Positions 1 to 9,444 of a stretch of DNA of 64,000 nucleotides are shown one piece after another. Below the pieces are notes generated by a model. The model did no database searches, was not told where the DNA came from, and was given only the letters and a program-made list of their open reading frames with translations. The position numbers and the translations under genes were made by a program. Within the stretch, counting starts at the first letter, position 1. The number at the start of each line of letters is the position of its first letter. Origin of the DNA: Nannocystis pusilla (lineage in GTDB: Bacteria > Myxococcota_A > Polyangia > Nannocystales > Nannocystaceae); assembly GCF_026626665.1 (NCBI RefSeq), contig NZ_JAPNKE010000002.1, positions 414,501 to 478,500 of the forward strand, written 5' to 3'.

Positions 1-2474
1 GACAGCGACATCGCGGCGCTCGCCAGGACCGGGGACAGCAACCACCCGGTCCACAGGTACAGCGCCCCGGCGGCGATCGGGATCCCGATCACGTTGTAGA
101 CGAACGCCCAGAACAGGTTCTGCCGGATCGTCCGCAGGGTCCGGCGTGCCAGTCGCAGGGCGACGGGCAAGCTCGAGATCCCGCCCTTCAGCAGCGCGAT
201 GTCGGCGGCCGCGAGGGCGATGTCGGTGCCGGTGCCGACCGCGACCCCGACGTGCGCGCCGGCCAGCGCGGGCGCGTCGTTGACCCCGTCGCCGACCATC
301 GCCACCACCCGACCGCGGGCCCGTTCGTCGGCGACCACCTGCGCCTTGTCTTCGGGGCGCACCTCCGCGATCACGCGGTCGATGCCGAGCTCGGCCGCGA
401 TGGCCGCCGCGGTGCTTCGCCGATCGCCCGTCACCATCGCCACCGCGATCCCCATGTCCCTCAGGCTGGCCACGGCCTGCCTCGCGCCCGCGGTCGGTCG
501 ATCCGCGACTGCGACGAGGCCGGCCAGGGCGCCGTCGACCGCGACGAACGAGGGGGTCCGGCCGCGCCCCGCGAGGCGCTCGGCCTCGGCCTCCAGGCTC
601 GCTGCGTCGACCCCGCTGCGGCCCAGCCACGCGCTCGTGCCCACGAGCACGACCCGGCCGTCGACGCTGCCGGCGATCCCGAAGCCCGGCTCCATGCGAA
701 AATCGCTCGCCTGCGCGGCCCGGACCCCACGCTGCTGCGCGCCCTCGACGATGGCCCGCGCGACCGGATGTTCGCTCTCTCGCTCGACCGCGGCGACCCG
801 CGCCAGCAGCTCCGCGGCGCTCCAGCCCGGGGCCGGCACCACGTCGGTCAGCTCCGGCTTGCCTTCGGTCAGGGTGCCGGTCTTGTCGAGCAGCACGGTG
901 TCGACGCGGCTCGCCGCCTCGAGCGCCGCCCCGCCCTTGACGAGGATCCCGAGCTCGGCGCCCCGCCCGGTGCCGACCGCGACCGCGGCCGGGGTCGCCA
1001 GGCCGAGCGCGCACGGGCACGCGATCACGAGGACCGCGACGAAGCGCTCGAGGGCCGCCGCGAAGCCCGCCGCGGACGGATCGACGGCGAGCCAGGCGAG
1101 CAGCGCGACCCCGGCGATCCCGAGCACGATCGGCACGAAGTAGCTGCTGACGACGTCGGCGAGCCGCGCGATCGGGGCGCGCGAGCCCTGCGCCTGCTCG
1201 ACGGCCCGGGCGATCCGCGCCAGCGCCGTCTCGCCGCCCGTGTGCGTCACCCGCACCACCAATGCGCCGCTCTGGTTCAGCGTCCCGCCGAACACCGGCG
1301 CGTCCTTCGTCTTGTCGACGGGGATGCTCTCGCCGGTCAGCATCGACTCGTCGACGGCGGACACGCCGCGGACGATCACGCCGTCGCTCGGGATCCGCTC
1401 GCCAGGGCGCACGAGCACGTGATCGCCGGGCACGAGTGACTCGACGGGGACGTCGTCCTCGCGGTCGCCGACGAGCCGCCGCGCCGTCTTCGGCACCAGC
1501 GCGACGAGGCCGCGGACCGCGTCGGACAGGCGCCGGCGCGCCCGCGTCTCGAGCAGCTTGCCGAGCAGCACGAAGCTGATGATCGCCGCGGCTGCCTCGA
1601 AGTACAGGTGCGGCAGGACCCCGTGCTCGGCGTGCGGGAACAGGCCGGGGAGCGTCAGCGCGACGGTCGAGTAGACCCACGCGGCGAGCGTGCCGATGCT
1701 GACCAGCGTGTTCATGTCGGCCGCGCCGTGGCGCAGCGCCTTCCAGGCCAGCCGCAAGAACCGACCGCCGGGACCGAACACCACCGGCGTGGCGAGGCCG
1801 AATTGCAGCCACCGGCCGAACGCGCCCGCGGTGCCTGGAATGGCGCCGTGCGACATGGCCACGACCAGCAGCGGGACGGTGAGCGTCGCGGCGAGGATGA
1901 AGTCGCGGCGGAGCCCTCGCTGTTCTCGCTGCTCGGACTGCTCGAGCGCCTCGGCCCGGGTCGCCGCTTCGGAGCGGGCAGCCGGGGCGGCGGCGAAGTT
2001 CGGCACCGAGTAACCGGCCTGCGTGATCGCCTCGACCAGCGCGCGCGGCGAGGTCGTGTCCGGCGCGAACTGTACGGTCGCCCGCTGCGTGACCAGGTTG
2101 ACGGTCGCCTCGGTCACGCCCGGCACCGCGCGCAGCGCCTTCTCGATCCGTCGGACGCAGTTGGCGCAGGTCATGCCCGCGATCGGCAGCTCGACGCTCG
2201 TGGTGCTGGCGGTCGCGGCGCGCGGCACCTCGTAACCGGCGTCCTCGACGGCCCGGGTGAGCGCGGCTGGCGTCGCCGTCGATGGATCGAAGGTGACGCT
2301 CGCGCGCCCCGTGACGAGGTTGACGTGCGCCTCCTCGACGCCGGGCACGGCCTTGAGGGCGCGCTCGACCCGGCTGACGCAGCTGGCGCAGGTCATCCCC
2401 TGGATCGGCAGGTCGACGCGGGAGGCAGCGTCCTCGGGCGTCGCGGTTCTCGCAGTGACGTCGGTGCTCGGCAT
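1..2474 (-). CDS. copA: Cu(I)-exporting P1B-type ATPase (CopA), C-terminus cut by window edge
   Basis: Inner-membrane pump that uses ATP to expel Cu(I) from the cytoplasm. The frame opens at ATG 2474 and runs off the left edge, so probably only a short tail is missing. In order it shows two N-terminal heavy-metal-associated domains with GMTCASC (residues 26-32) and GMTCANC (100-106), the actuator motif MLTGES, the membrane metal site CPC (486-488), the phosphorylated Asp of DKTGT (D530), SEHPVA in the nucleotide domain, GDGVND (728-733), and YN and MSLS in the last two membrane helices. That helix pattern is typical of Cu(I)-specific members. It is divergent from an HMA chaperone gene and close to two multicopper oxidases, which fits copper export. 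Family assignment is very firm; metal choice rests on motifs and context. Confidence 0.95.
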   Translation of the reverse strand, partial: MPSTDVTARTATPEDAASRVDLPIQGMTCASCVSRVERALKAVPGVEEAHVNLVTGRASVTFDPSTATPAALTRAVEDAGYEVPRAATASTTSVELPIAGMTCANCVRRIEKALRAVPGVTEATVNLVTQRATVQFAPDTTSPRALVEAITQAGYSVPNFAAAPAARSEAATRAEALEQSEQREQRGLRRDFILAATLTVPLLVVAMSHGAIPGTAGAFGRWLQFGLATPVVFGPGGRFLRLAWKALRHGAADMNTLVSIGTLAAWVYSTVALTLPGLFPHAEHGVLPHLYFEAAAAIISFVLLGKLLETRARRRLSDAVRGLVALVPKTARRLVGDREDDVPVESLVPGDHVLVRPGERIPSDGVIVRGVSAVDESMLTGESIPVDKTKDAPVFGGTLNQSGALVVRVTHTGGETALARIARAVEQAQGSRAPIARLADVVSSYFVPIVLGIAGVALLAWLAVDPSAAGFAAALERFVAVLVIACPCALGLATPAAVAVGTGRGAELGILVKGGAALEAASRVDTVLLDKTGTLTEGKPELTDVVPAPGWSAAELLARVAAVERESEHPVARAIVEGAQQRGVRAAQASDFRMEPGFGIAGSVDGRVVLVGTSAWLGRSGVDAASLEAEAERLAGRGRTPSFVAVDGALAGLVAVADRPTAGARQAVASLRDMGIAVAMVTGDRRSTAAAIAAELGIDRVIAEVRPEDKAQVVADERARGRVVAMVGDGVNDAPALAGAHVGVAVGTGTDIALAAADIALLKGGISSLPVALRLARRTLRTIRQNLFWAFVYNVIGIPIAAGALYLWTGWLLSPVLASAAMSL

Positions 2475-2621
2475 GGTTTCCTCGACTCGCTGACGCCGCA
2501 CCCCGCCGGGGATTACAGCTCGCTCGGCGGGTGAAGCGCAGACGTGGCCCTGTAATGCGCTCCGGCCCGTCGCGTCTGCTCGATGCGAGCCGCGAATTTC
2601 TGCGCCGCAAGGAGACCTGCC

Positions 2622-2852
2622 ATGAACACGCATCAAGAAACTATCCTCGATGTCCCGGGCATGAGCTGCCAGTCGTGCGTCCGCCACATCCGCGAGGCCC
2701 TGGGAGAACTGGACGGGGTCGCCGAGGTGGAGGTCCGGCTGAGCGACGGCAAGGTGCTCGTGCGCCACGACCGGGACAGGGTGACCGTGAACCACGTGAT
2801 CGCGGCGCTGCGCGAGGCCGGCTACGAGTCGTCCCTCGCAGCGGCCGCGTGA
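2622..2852 (+). CDS. Heavy-metal-associated (HMA) domain copper chaperone, CopZ-like
   Basis: A 76-residue cytoplasmic protein that is a single ferredoxin-like HMA domain. The Cu(I)-binding loop is GMSCQSC (residues 13-19), with one Cys pair, as in CopZ chaperones that pass Cu(I) to CopA. The start at ATG 2622 is fixed by a strong AAGGAG seven bases upstream; the reading frame stays open further upstream but without such a site. It is transcribed divergently from the copA-type ATPase, whose own two HMA domains resemble it. The protein probably delivers copper to that pump. A role with another soft metal cannot be excluded from sequence alone. Confidence 0.9.
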   Translation: MNTHQETILDVPGMSCQSCVRHIREALGELDGVAEVEVRLSDGKVLVRHDRDRVTVNHVIAALREAGYESSLAAAA

Positions 2853-2942
2853 ACATCCGCGCGCGCCGGGCGACCGGTGTCGGTGGATATCTCGCGACGT
2901 CCGGCGCGAGCAAGCTCCGCGAAGCACCGGTGGCGCCCTCAT

Positions 2943-2979
2943 CGACGACGGCGGCGCCCCCCGTGGCGCCGCTTCGTCG
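2943..2979 (+). terminator. Hairpin after the HMA gene
   Basis: GCGGCGCC (2951-2958) pairs perfectly with GGCGCCGC (2965-2972) around a 6-base loop. An outer stem of CGACGA (2943-2948) with TCGTCG (2974-2979) extends it. It lies 90 bases after the HMA gene stop and before the amidohydrolase start, where a terminator would be expected. There is no real T tract, so termination is inferred. Confidence 0.45.
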
Positions 2980-3024
2980 CTCCGCGCTGTACAGCCCGGC
3001 GCTCCGTCCGATATACGGTCGGAG

Positions 3025-5136
3025 ATGTCGAGCCTCTCGCGCTTCGCGTTCCTTCTCACGTGCGTCGCGGCGTGTCGGCCGACGCCGGGGCCGTCGGTGA
3101 CGACCCCGGCTGCGACCGGCGTCGCCTCCGAAGCGGCGCCCGGCGAGCGCGCGGGGCCGGCCGGGGCGCCGGACGGCAAGCGCGAGGTGGTCGAGACCAC
3201 CGTCTTTCACCTTCACAAGTTCCTGCAGCGCATCGGGGTCGAGCGCGACACGTACACGCGCGACGGCGCGGGCCAGCTCGAGGCAAAGGCGTCGTTCGGC
3301 TTCCAGGATCGCGGCAGCCAGGTGACGCTCGCGGCGTCGTTCCGGCTCGGGCCCGACGGCGCGCCGCGTGATTATCAGGCGTGGGGCAAGACCTCGCGGA
3401 TGTCGTCGATCGACGAGCGCGTCCTCGTCGAGGCCGACGGCACGTTCATGCACAGCCGCGTCGGCGAGGCGCCCGTCCGCGGCACGCCGTCCGGCGCGTA
3501 CGTCGTCGCTTCGGGCTACGCGCCGCTGCTCGCCCAGGACCTGCTGCTCCGCGCGTGGGTCGCCCGCGGTCGCCCTGCGACCATGACGCTGCTGCCCGCG
3601 GCGACGGTGACGATCGAGTCGCGCGGCAAGCAGGAGCACGAGGTCGAGGGCAAGCGAGTGATCCTCGAGCACGTGAGCGTGCGCGGGCTGGTGTGGGGCC
3701 GCGAGGACGCGTGGCTCGACGACGCCGGCAGGCTCGTCGCGGTGGTGACGCGGGACGCCGAGTTCGATCACTTCGAGGCCGCGCGCGAGGGGTTCGTCGC
3801 GCTCCTGCCGGAGCTCGTGTCGCGCGCGGGCGCCGACGGCGTCGCCTGGCTGTCCGAGGTCGGACAAGCCGCGGCGCGAGGGCCGGCCGGAGCGGTCGCG
3901 CTCGTCGGCGCCGACCTCGTCGACGGCACCGGTCGGCCCCCGGTGCGCGACGCGGTGGTCGTCTACGACGGCGACAAGATCGTCGCCGCGGGGCCGCGGG
4001 CGTCGACGCCGATCCCGCCCGGCGCATCGACGCTCGATGTCTCCGGCAGCACGATCCTCCCTGGCCTGTGGGACATGCACGCGCACGTGCAGCAGGTCGA
4101 GCAGGGCGCCGCGTATCTGGCGGCCGGCGTCACCACCGTGCGCGACCTCGGCAACATCCTCGAGTTCGTGACCGGCATCCGCGACACCCTCGACGCGGGC
4201 AAGGGGCTGGGGCCGCGGATCCTGGTGAGCGGGATCGTCGACGGCGACGGTCCGCGCGCGCTCGGGACGGTGCGGATCCAGCGGCGAGAAGACATCGCGC
4301 CGGTGCTCGATCGCCTCAAGCGCGCCGGCTGCCTCGAGGTGAAGCTCTACTCGAGCGTCGCGCCCTCGCTGGTGCGGCCGATCGCCGAGGCGGCGCATCG
4401 CCGCGGCATGCGGGTGGTCGGGCACGTGCCGGAGGGCATGAGCGTCCTCGAGGCCATCGCGGCCGGCTACGACGGCGTCAGCCACGTGCAGTTCTTGTTC
4501 GATCCGCTGTTCGCCCCGGGCGAGGCCGGGAAGCTGTCGCGCGAGGCCAGAGGGCGGCGAATCGCCGACGCCGACGTCAAGGCGCCTCCGCTCGCGCAGG
4601 TGGTCCGCGCCTTCGCGGCGAAGAAGGTGATGCTCGACGACACCCTCGCGCTCTACGAATTGATGACTCACACCGCCGAAGAGAACGCCCGCCGCGAGCC
4701 CGGCCTCGCCAAGCTGCCGCGGGAGCTCCGCGGGCTGTTCGACGGTTCGTCGCCCGCGCAGGCGGAGCTCGACGGGGCGATCTTTTCCAAGTACCTGGCG
4801 GTCGTGGGGGAGCTGCACCGCGCCGGCGTCCCGATCGTCGCCGGCACGGACATTTCGGTGCCGGGCCATTCGCTGCACCGTGAGCTCGAGCTGTACGTGG
4901 AGGCGGGGCTCTCGCCGATGGCGGCGATCCAGGCCGCCACCAGCGTCCCGGCGCGCGTGATGGGCATGCAGGCGCAGGTCGGCACCGTCGAACCGGGGAA
5001 GCGGGCGGACCTGGTGCTCGTGGCCGGCGATCCGATCGCCGACATCCGCAACGTCCGCAAGGTGACGGCCGTGGTCACGCGCGGCAAGATGTACGATCCC
5101 GCCGCGCTGTGGCGAATCGCGGAATTCACCCCGTGA
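3025..5136 (+). CDS. Amidohydrolase-family lipoprotein
   Basis: A 703-residue exported metal-dependent hydrolase. The N-terminus has a short signal ending in a lipobox (CVAAC, lipid-bearing Cys at residue 17), so it is likely membrane anchored. The first 300 or so residues form a domain I do not recognise. The rest is a TIM-barrel amidohydrolase with the metal motif HAHV (H352, H354), a conserved GTDISVPGHSLH stretch (metal Asp about 609) and the typical closing VGTVEPGKRADLVLV. Relatives cleave cyclic amides, dipeptides or imidazolone-type rings; the substrate here is unknown. The DUF309 gene starts 19 bases after its stop, suggesting cotranscription. Confidence 0.85.
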   Translation: MSSLSRFAFLLTCVAACRPTPGPSVTTPAATGVASEAAPGERAGPAGAPDGKREVVETTVFHLHKFLQRIGVERDTYTRDGAGQLEAKASFGFQDRGSQVTLAASFRLGPDGAPRDYQAWGKTSRMSSIDERVLVEADGTFMHSRVGEAPVRGTPSGAYVVASGYAPLLAQDLLLRAWVARGRPATMTLLPAATVTIESRGKQEHEVEGKRVILEHVSVRGLVWGREDAWLDDAGRLVAVVTRDAEFDHFEAAREGFVALLPELVSRAGADGVAWLSEVGQAAARGPAGAVALVGADLVDGTGRPPVRDAVVVYDGDKIVAAGPRASTPIPPGASTLDVSGSTILPGLWDMHAHVQQVEQGAAYLAAGVTTVRDLGNILEFVTGIRDTLDAGKGLGPRILVSGIVDGDGPRALGTVRIQRREDIAPVLDRLKRAGCLEVKLYSSVAPSLVRPIAEAAHRRGMRVVGHVPEGMSVLEAIAAGYDGVSHVQFLFDPLFAPGEAGKLSREARGRRIADADVKAPPLAQVVRAFAAKKVMLDDTLALYELMTHTAEENARREPGLAKLPRELRGLFDGSSPAQAELDGAIFSKYLAVVGELHRAGVPIVAGTDISVPGHSLHRELELYVEAGLSPMAAIQAATSVPARVMGMQAQVGTVEPGKRADLVLVAGDPIADIRNVRKVTAVVTRGKMYDPAALWRIAEFTP

Positions 5137-5155
5137 CCGGGATGAAGCGGGACCG

Positions 5156-5518
5156 ATGACCGTGCCGCCGACGAGCCTCGACACGCCGCTCGCGCAGGGC
5201 GTCGCGCTGTTCAACGCAGGCGCTCATTTTGCCGCCCACGAGGCCTGGGAAGACCGCTGGCGCGTCGCCACCGACCCGGACGAGCGCCGCCTGCTGCAGG
5301 GCCTCATCCAGGTCGCCGCGGCCCATCACAAGCTGCGCGTGCAGGGCAAACCCGAGAGCGCCGCGCGGCTGCTCGCGCGCGGCCTGGCCAAGCTCGACGC
5401 GTGTGCGCCGGACGCCGGCGGCCTTCGGCTCGCCGACTTTCGTGACGCGACGCGGGCGTGGTTCGCCGCCGAATCGCCGCAGCGCGTCGCGGGGCCGCTG
5501 CTGTCGTTCCGCCGGTGA
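5156..5518 (+). CDS. DUF309 domain protein
   Basis: A 120-residue soluble protein that is nearly all a DUF309 domain. The signature is visible near the start as FN..AHFAAHEAWEDRW (residues 19-35, with H28-E29), followed by a helical LLQGLIQVAAAHHKL segment. The family is all-helical and of unknown biochemical role. It sits 19 bases downstream of the amidohydrolase on the same strand and is probably in the same transcript. It meets the TolC-like gene tail to tail 45 bases on; GGCGCC GAGCG GGCGCC (5547-5563) between them could form a small hairpin. Confidence 0.85.
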   Translation: MTVPPTSLDTPLAQGVALFNAGAHFAAHEAWEDRWRVATDPDERRLLQGLIQVAAAHHKLRVQGKPESAARLLARGLAKLDACAPDAGGLRLADFRDATRAWFAAESPQRVAGPLLSFRR

Positions 5519-5563
5519 CCCCATCGTCGCCGACGAATCATCACACGGCGCCGAGCGGGCGCC

Positions 5564-6936
5564 TCACTCGCGCCGTGGGACGAGGCGCCCGCCGACCGCG
5601 AGCTCGAGGTCGCTGCGGGCGACCCAGTAGTCACGCAGGGCCTCGACGTACTGGCGATGCGCCTCGATCTGGTCCGAGCGGGTCTCGAGCAGCTGGTAAG
5701 TGCCCACGAGCATCGCGTTGTACTGCAGCAGCGTGAGGTCCGTGATCGACTCGGCGCGCGGCAACACCGTCTTCTGGTAGTGCTCGACCTTGCGGCGCGC
5801 CGCGACCAGCTCGGCTCGATGCACGCGGATCTCCGAGCGCGCGTGGATCGCCGCGTCCTGCAGCCGGTGCTGGGCCTGCCGCAGGTACGCCTGGATGCGC
5901 GCGATGTCGGCGTGACCGGGGTCGAAGATCGGCAGCTGCAGCGCGAGCGAGCCGCCGAGGACCGGCTCGTGGCCCGCGTCGTTGCCGACTTCGTTGCGCA
6001 TCACGAAGCCCGCCTCGATCCCCGTCACGATGCCCCGTCGACGCAGCCCGAGGGCGTGGGCGATCGACTTCACCTCCACGCGCGCCGCGGAGAGATCGAG
6101 TCGGTCGGCGATCCCTTGCTGCTCCAACCGGCCGAGCTCGGCCTCGTTTGGCAGGGCGTCCGCGAGCGGGCCCGCGAGCTTCCAGGCGACGTCCTCTCCC
6201 ACAGCCCGAGCAAGCGGGTCAGCGCCTCGCGCTCGACCAGCGCGGCGAGCTCGGCGTCGGCGAGCTCGATGCGGGCCCGGTCCAGCGCGGCGGCGAACAG
6301 CTGCTGGTCGAGCGGGTTGATGTTGCCGGCGTCGAGCTGGCGCTGCGCCAGCTCGTGAGCGACCTCGGCTGCCTGGGCGCGGCCGCGGTACAGCTCGAGC
6401 ATCTGCTCGGCCGCCTGCGTGCGCACGAACGCCACCTTGACGTCCCGCGCCAATATCAAGGCTGCCTGGCCGACCGTCACGATCGCGTGATTCAGCCGAG
6501 CCTGCGCCAGGCGCCGCTTGGCGGGGATCAAGAACGCGCTGAGGAGGCTCTGCGTCAGCGAGAGCCCGCCGCCGAGGCCGTAACCGCGGGTCGAGTCGAC
6601 GAGGTCGCCCGCGATCACCGGGTTCTCCAGCAAGCCCGCCTGCACCAGCTTCGCCTGGGCGACCCCGAGCTCCTCGAGCACGGCCCGCAGCTCACGGTTG
6701 TTGAGCATCGCGACCTGCAGCGCGCGCTCCTGCGTCAGCGGCTCCGCGGTGAGCTCGGCGACGCGGTCACGCACGCGGGCGCGGCTCTCCGCGTCCTGCT
6801 TCTCGGGGACCACATCGGCCAGCCCGACGCGGGTCTCGACGATCTCCCCGACGTCTCGCCGTGCCCGGGTCGGCTGGACCGAGGCGCATCCCAGGAGCGC
6901 AGCCACGAGCGACAGAATGAGAGCATGGGTCTTCAT
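5564..6936 (-). CDS. TolC/CusC-like outer-membrane efflux lipoprotein, one frameshift as read
   Basis: Outer-membrane channel of the TolC family, likely the exit duct for a metal or drug efflux route. It opens with a lipoprotein signal (LVAALLGCAS, Cys 17). The protein is rich in long alpha-helical stretches such as the ALQVAMLNNRELRAVLEELG repeat start. Two reading frames join: the first carries the N-terminal 245 or so residues to LLGLW, the second continues GEDVAWKLAGPLADALPNEAELG to the stop at 5564. The join near 6198 needs one extra base in a GGG run, so a sequencing slip is likely. The start overlaps the previous gene stop as ATGA, so translation is coupled to the His-rich lipoprotein. 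Confidence 0.82.
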
Positions 6937-7349
6937 CGCCGCGTACCCTCCTGCCGGGGAGGAGCTCCGGGCTCGACTCCGCGTCGCGGAGACGACGAGC
7001 TCGCGCCGCTGTCGTGGCCTGCGTGCTCGGAGTGAGGATTTGTATTCGCGGGCTGCTCCGAGGCACCGCCACCATGGCCCATGTGCCCGTGCCCGGCATG
7101 GTCCATGGGCTCGTGCCCGCTGTGAGACTCGGCCGGCGCGTCGGCGAAGGCCGAGACCTCGTACGGATTCGCCTGCGTCTCGTACGGCGCTGCAGGGGCG
7201 TTCGGGTCGGCCGGATCGGCCCCCGGAGGCTCGGGCGGAAGGCCTGCGCGGCAGGCCGACAGCGCCGCGAGCAGCGAGGCGAGGAGACGAGCACGACCGT
7301 GTCGGATGAGAGCACCGCGAATCGGAGTTTCACGCCTGGATGCCGTCAC
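6933..7349 (-). CDS. His-rich lipoprotein, putative periplasmic copper binder
   Basis: A 138-residue predicted lipoprotein with lipobox ALSAC (Cys 33). The mature part holds a His/Met/Gly-rich segment (GHEPMDHAGHGHMGHGGG and more His further on), the composition of copper-sequestering periplasmic proteins. It overlaps the upstream oxidase gene by 20 bases and the downstream TolC-like gene by four, so the three are almost surely one transcript. No enzyme domain is visible. I infer that it binds copper passing from the oxidase to the export duct. The exact start is uncertain, since the N-terminus before the hydrophobic stretch is longer than usual. Confidence 0.68.
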   Translation of the reverse strand: MTASRRETPIRGALIRHGRARLLASLLAALSACRAGLPPEPPGADPADPNAPAAPYETQANPYEVSAFADAPAESHSGHEPMDHAGHGHMGHGGGASEQPANTNPHSEHAGHDSGASSSSPRRGVEPGAPPRQEGTRR

Positions 7350-8676
7350 GAGCCATGTCCTCCTTCCTTGCGAGAGCGGCGACCGTGCCCGGCGGGTGCT
7401 TGTACCAGCCGGGGTCCTGGTTCCCGTCGCCGATGTCCTCGTCGCGCACCTTGACGATGGTGAACATGCCTCCCATCGTGATGTCGCCGAACGGCCCCTT
7501 GGCGCCGACCATCGGGATGCTGTTCTTCGGGACAGGCATCCCCATCTCGGCCATGTCGCCCATCCCGCGCTCGCCCATCGGCATGTAGCCGCGGACGACG
7601 CGGCCGCCGAGCGCGCCGACCTTGCGCGCGTCGACGCCGATCATGTTCGGCAGGTCGTGTCCCATCTGGTTCATGACGTGGTGGGTCATGTGACAGTGCA
7701 TCGCCCAGTCCCCGGGCGCGTCGGCGACGAACTCGACATCCCGGGTGCTACCCGTGGGCACGAGCACCGTGGTCTCCGACCATTGCGCGGACACCGGCAG
7801 CCGGCCGCCGTCGGTGGCCACGACCTTCCAGTAATAGCCGTGCAGGTGGATCGGGTGGTGGTCCATGGCGCTGAGGTTGCCGAAGCGGATCCGCACTCGC
7901 TCGCCGGTGCGGCACACCAGCGGCGCCGTGCCCGGGTACGCCTTGGCGTTCATGGTGAGGACGTTGAAGTCCGTCATCTCGTTCGGGTCGGGCCGCCTGG
8001 CGCCCGGAACGATCTTCCACTCGCTCAGCATGATCACGAAGTCCCGGTCGACCCGGTGGCCCTGCGGCGCAGGGCGGGGGTGGACGACGATCATGCCCAG
8101 CATGCCCAGCGCCATCTGGGTCATCTCGTCGTGGTGCGAATGGTACATGAAGGTCCCGGACTGCTTGAAGGTCCATTCGTAGCGGAACGTCTCCCCCGGC
8201 GCGATCGACCGTTGATTGAGGCCACCGACCCCGTCCATGCCGTTCGGGAGGAAGACGCCGTGCCAGTGGACCGTCGTCGGCGCGGGGAGCTTGTTGGTGA
8301 CGTAGACCCTCACGCGATCGCCTTCGACGGCCTCGATCGTCGGTCCGTGGACCCGGCCGTTGTAGCCCCAGCACCGCGCGCGAAGGCCGGGGGCGAACTC
8401 GTGATCGACCTCCTCGGCGACGAGGTGATAGACCTTCACGCCGTCGACGATCTTCCAGTCCAGAGTGGCCCCCCCGGGCGTGACGGTCGGCTGGTAGTCG
8501 CGCCCCGGCAGTCCCGGCGCCCGCGCGGCGGAGGTCCCTCCGCCGCTGTAGCTCGACTCCCACTTGTGAACAGGAGCCGCAGCCTGCGCCTCTCGACTCG
8601 CCAGAGCGGAGGCTGCGCCCCCGAGGGCCGCGCTGGCCACGAGGGCTTGGCGTCGACTGAGTTTCATGTCTTTCAT
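7330..8676 (-). CDS. CopA-type multicopper oxidase, Tat-exported
   Basis: A 448-residue periplasmic copper oxidase. The start at ATG 8676 is chosen because GAGGAC lies just upstream and it gives a clean twin-arginine signal (LSRRQALVAS, Arg 8-9) ending in AQAAA; an open frame continues upstream without support. All four copper motifs are present: HWHG (137-140), HSH (179-181), HPIHLHG (274-280) and HCHMTHH (327-333), the last with the type 1 Cys 328. Family members oxidise Cu(I) to the less toxic Cu(II) or other small substrates using oxygen. Met-rich stretches near the C-terminus (MGERGMGDMAEMGM) may bind more copper. It is followed by a His-rich lipoprotein and a TolC-like duct in the same operon. 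Confidence 0.92.
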   Translation of the reverse strand: MKDMKLSRRQALVASAALGGAASALASREAQAAAPVHKWESSYSGGGTSAARAPGLPGRDYQPTVTPGGATLDWKIVDGVKVYHLVAEEVDHEFAPGLRARCWGYNGRVHGPTIEAVEGDRVRVYVTNKLPAPTTVHWHGVFLPNGMDGVGGLNQRSIAPGETFRYEWTFKQSGTFMYHSHHDEMTQMALGMLGMIVVHPRPAPQGHRVDRDFVIMLSEWKIVPGARRPDPNEMTDFNVLTMNAKAYPGTAPLVCRTGERVRIRFGNLSAMDHHPIHLHGYYWKVVATDGGRLPVSAQWSETTVLVPTGSTRDVEFVADAPGDWAMHCHMTHHVMNQMGHDLPNMIGVDARKVGALGGRVVRGYMPMGERGMGDMAEMGMPVPKNSIPMVGAKGPFGDITMGGMFTIVKVRDEDIGDGNQDPGWYKHPPGTVAALARKEDMARDGIQA

Positions 8677-8861
8677 GATCGTCCTCGAATTCTTGCGATG
8701 CTCAGGGGCCACGCACGTCGTGAGTCCTTACAATCTCGTCTGGCCAAGCGCCAGGCGACAGGCTCGACGAGAGGCGTCGCTACCATCGTGATCGAACCCG
8801 GGTCTTCGGACCCGGGTGACGCTCGGCGTCTTCGCGGGGCCTCGATCGAGGCCCCGGAGCG

Positions 8862-9317
8862 TCACGGGAGCGTGACCGTGATCTCGTCGGAGACGGCCTC
8901 TCCGGCGGCGTTGACGGCCTTGACGCGGTAGACGTAGCTCTTGCCCGACATGACGTCGGTGTCGTGATAGGTGACGGAGTCGAAGGGCAGCTCGATGACG
9001 GGCGAAAAGTCCGCGTCGCCGTCGGCCCTGTTCTCGATGATGAAGTTGTCTTCGTTGTCCGAGGCGTCCTTCCAGGTGAGGTGGACGCCGCCCTCGAGGA
9101 TGTCGCCCGCGAGGTCGGTCGGCGCCGCCGGCGGCGCCACGGCCGTCGTGGTCGGACTCGAGCCCTCGCCCGTGGTCGAGGTCGTCGTGTCCGCAGTACC
9201 TCCGCCGCCGTGCGTGCCCGCGTGAGTCGTGGCATCGGTGCTCTTGTGGTCCTCGCCGCAAGCGGCGAGGAGGACGGTGAGGATCAAAGCGAGCGGGGCG
9301 TAGCGTCGGTGTAGCAT
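8862..9317 (-). CDS. Lipoprotein with one fibronectin type III domain
   Basis: A 151-residue lipoprotein: signal with lipobox LLAAC (Cys 20), then a linker rich in Thr, Gly and Ser (residues 25-65), then a single FN3-like beta sandwich with the typical APTDLAG, VHLTWKD and SYVYRVKAVNAAGE segments. FN3 domains bind proteins or sugars; no enzyme motif is seen. The ATG at 9317 is preferred over a longer TTG start because it begins directly at the signal peptide and has GGAAGG upstream. It lies between two multicopper oxidase genes on the same strand, so it probably belongs to that operon, but a copper role is only suggested by position. Confidence 0.8.
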   Translation of the reverse strand: MLHRRYAPLALILTVLLAACGEDHKSTDATTHAGTHGGGGTADTTTSTTGEGSSPTTTAVAPPAAPTDLAGDILEGGVHLTWKDASDNEDNFIIENRADGDADFSPVIELPFDSVTYHDTDVMSGKSYVYRVKAVNAAGEAVSDEITVTLP

Positions 9318-9444
9318 GGGGGCTGGCCTTCCATTGGACGGCAAGGACGATGGAGCATTACGCAGAAAATTTTCGCTGTTGCTGCGGTCGGGATCGCTGA
9401 CGAGGACGGGCGCGGCAACCGCGGCGCCCGGCCGCCGGCGCCGC

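Noticed and set aside
252..1439. Long open frame on the plus strand inside the ATPase gene
   Set aside because: Arg/Ala/Pro-rich shadow of the copA reading frame; the minus strand holds every ATPase motif.
2641..5214. 857-codon open frame opposite the amidohydrolase
   Set aside because: Antisense shadow in GC-rich DNA; the plus strand has signal peptide, metal motifs and normal composition.
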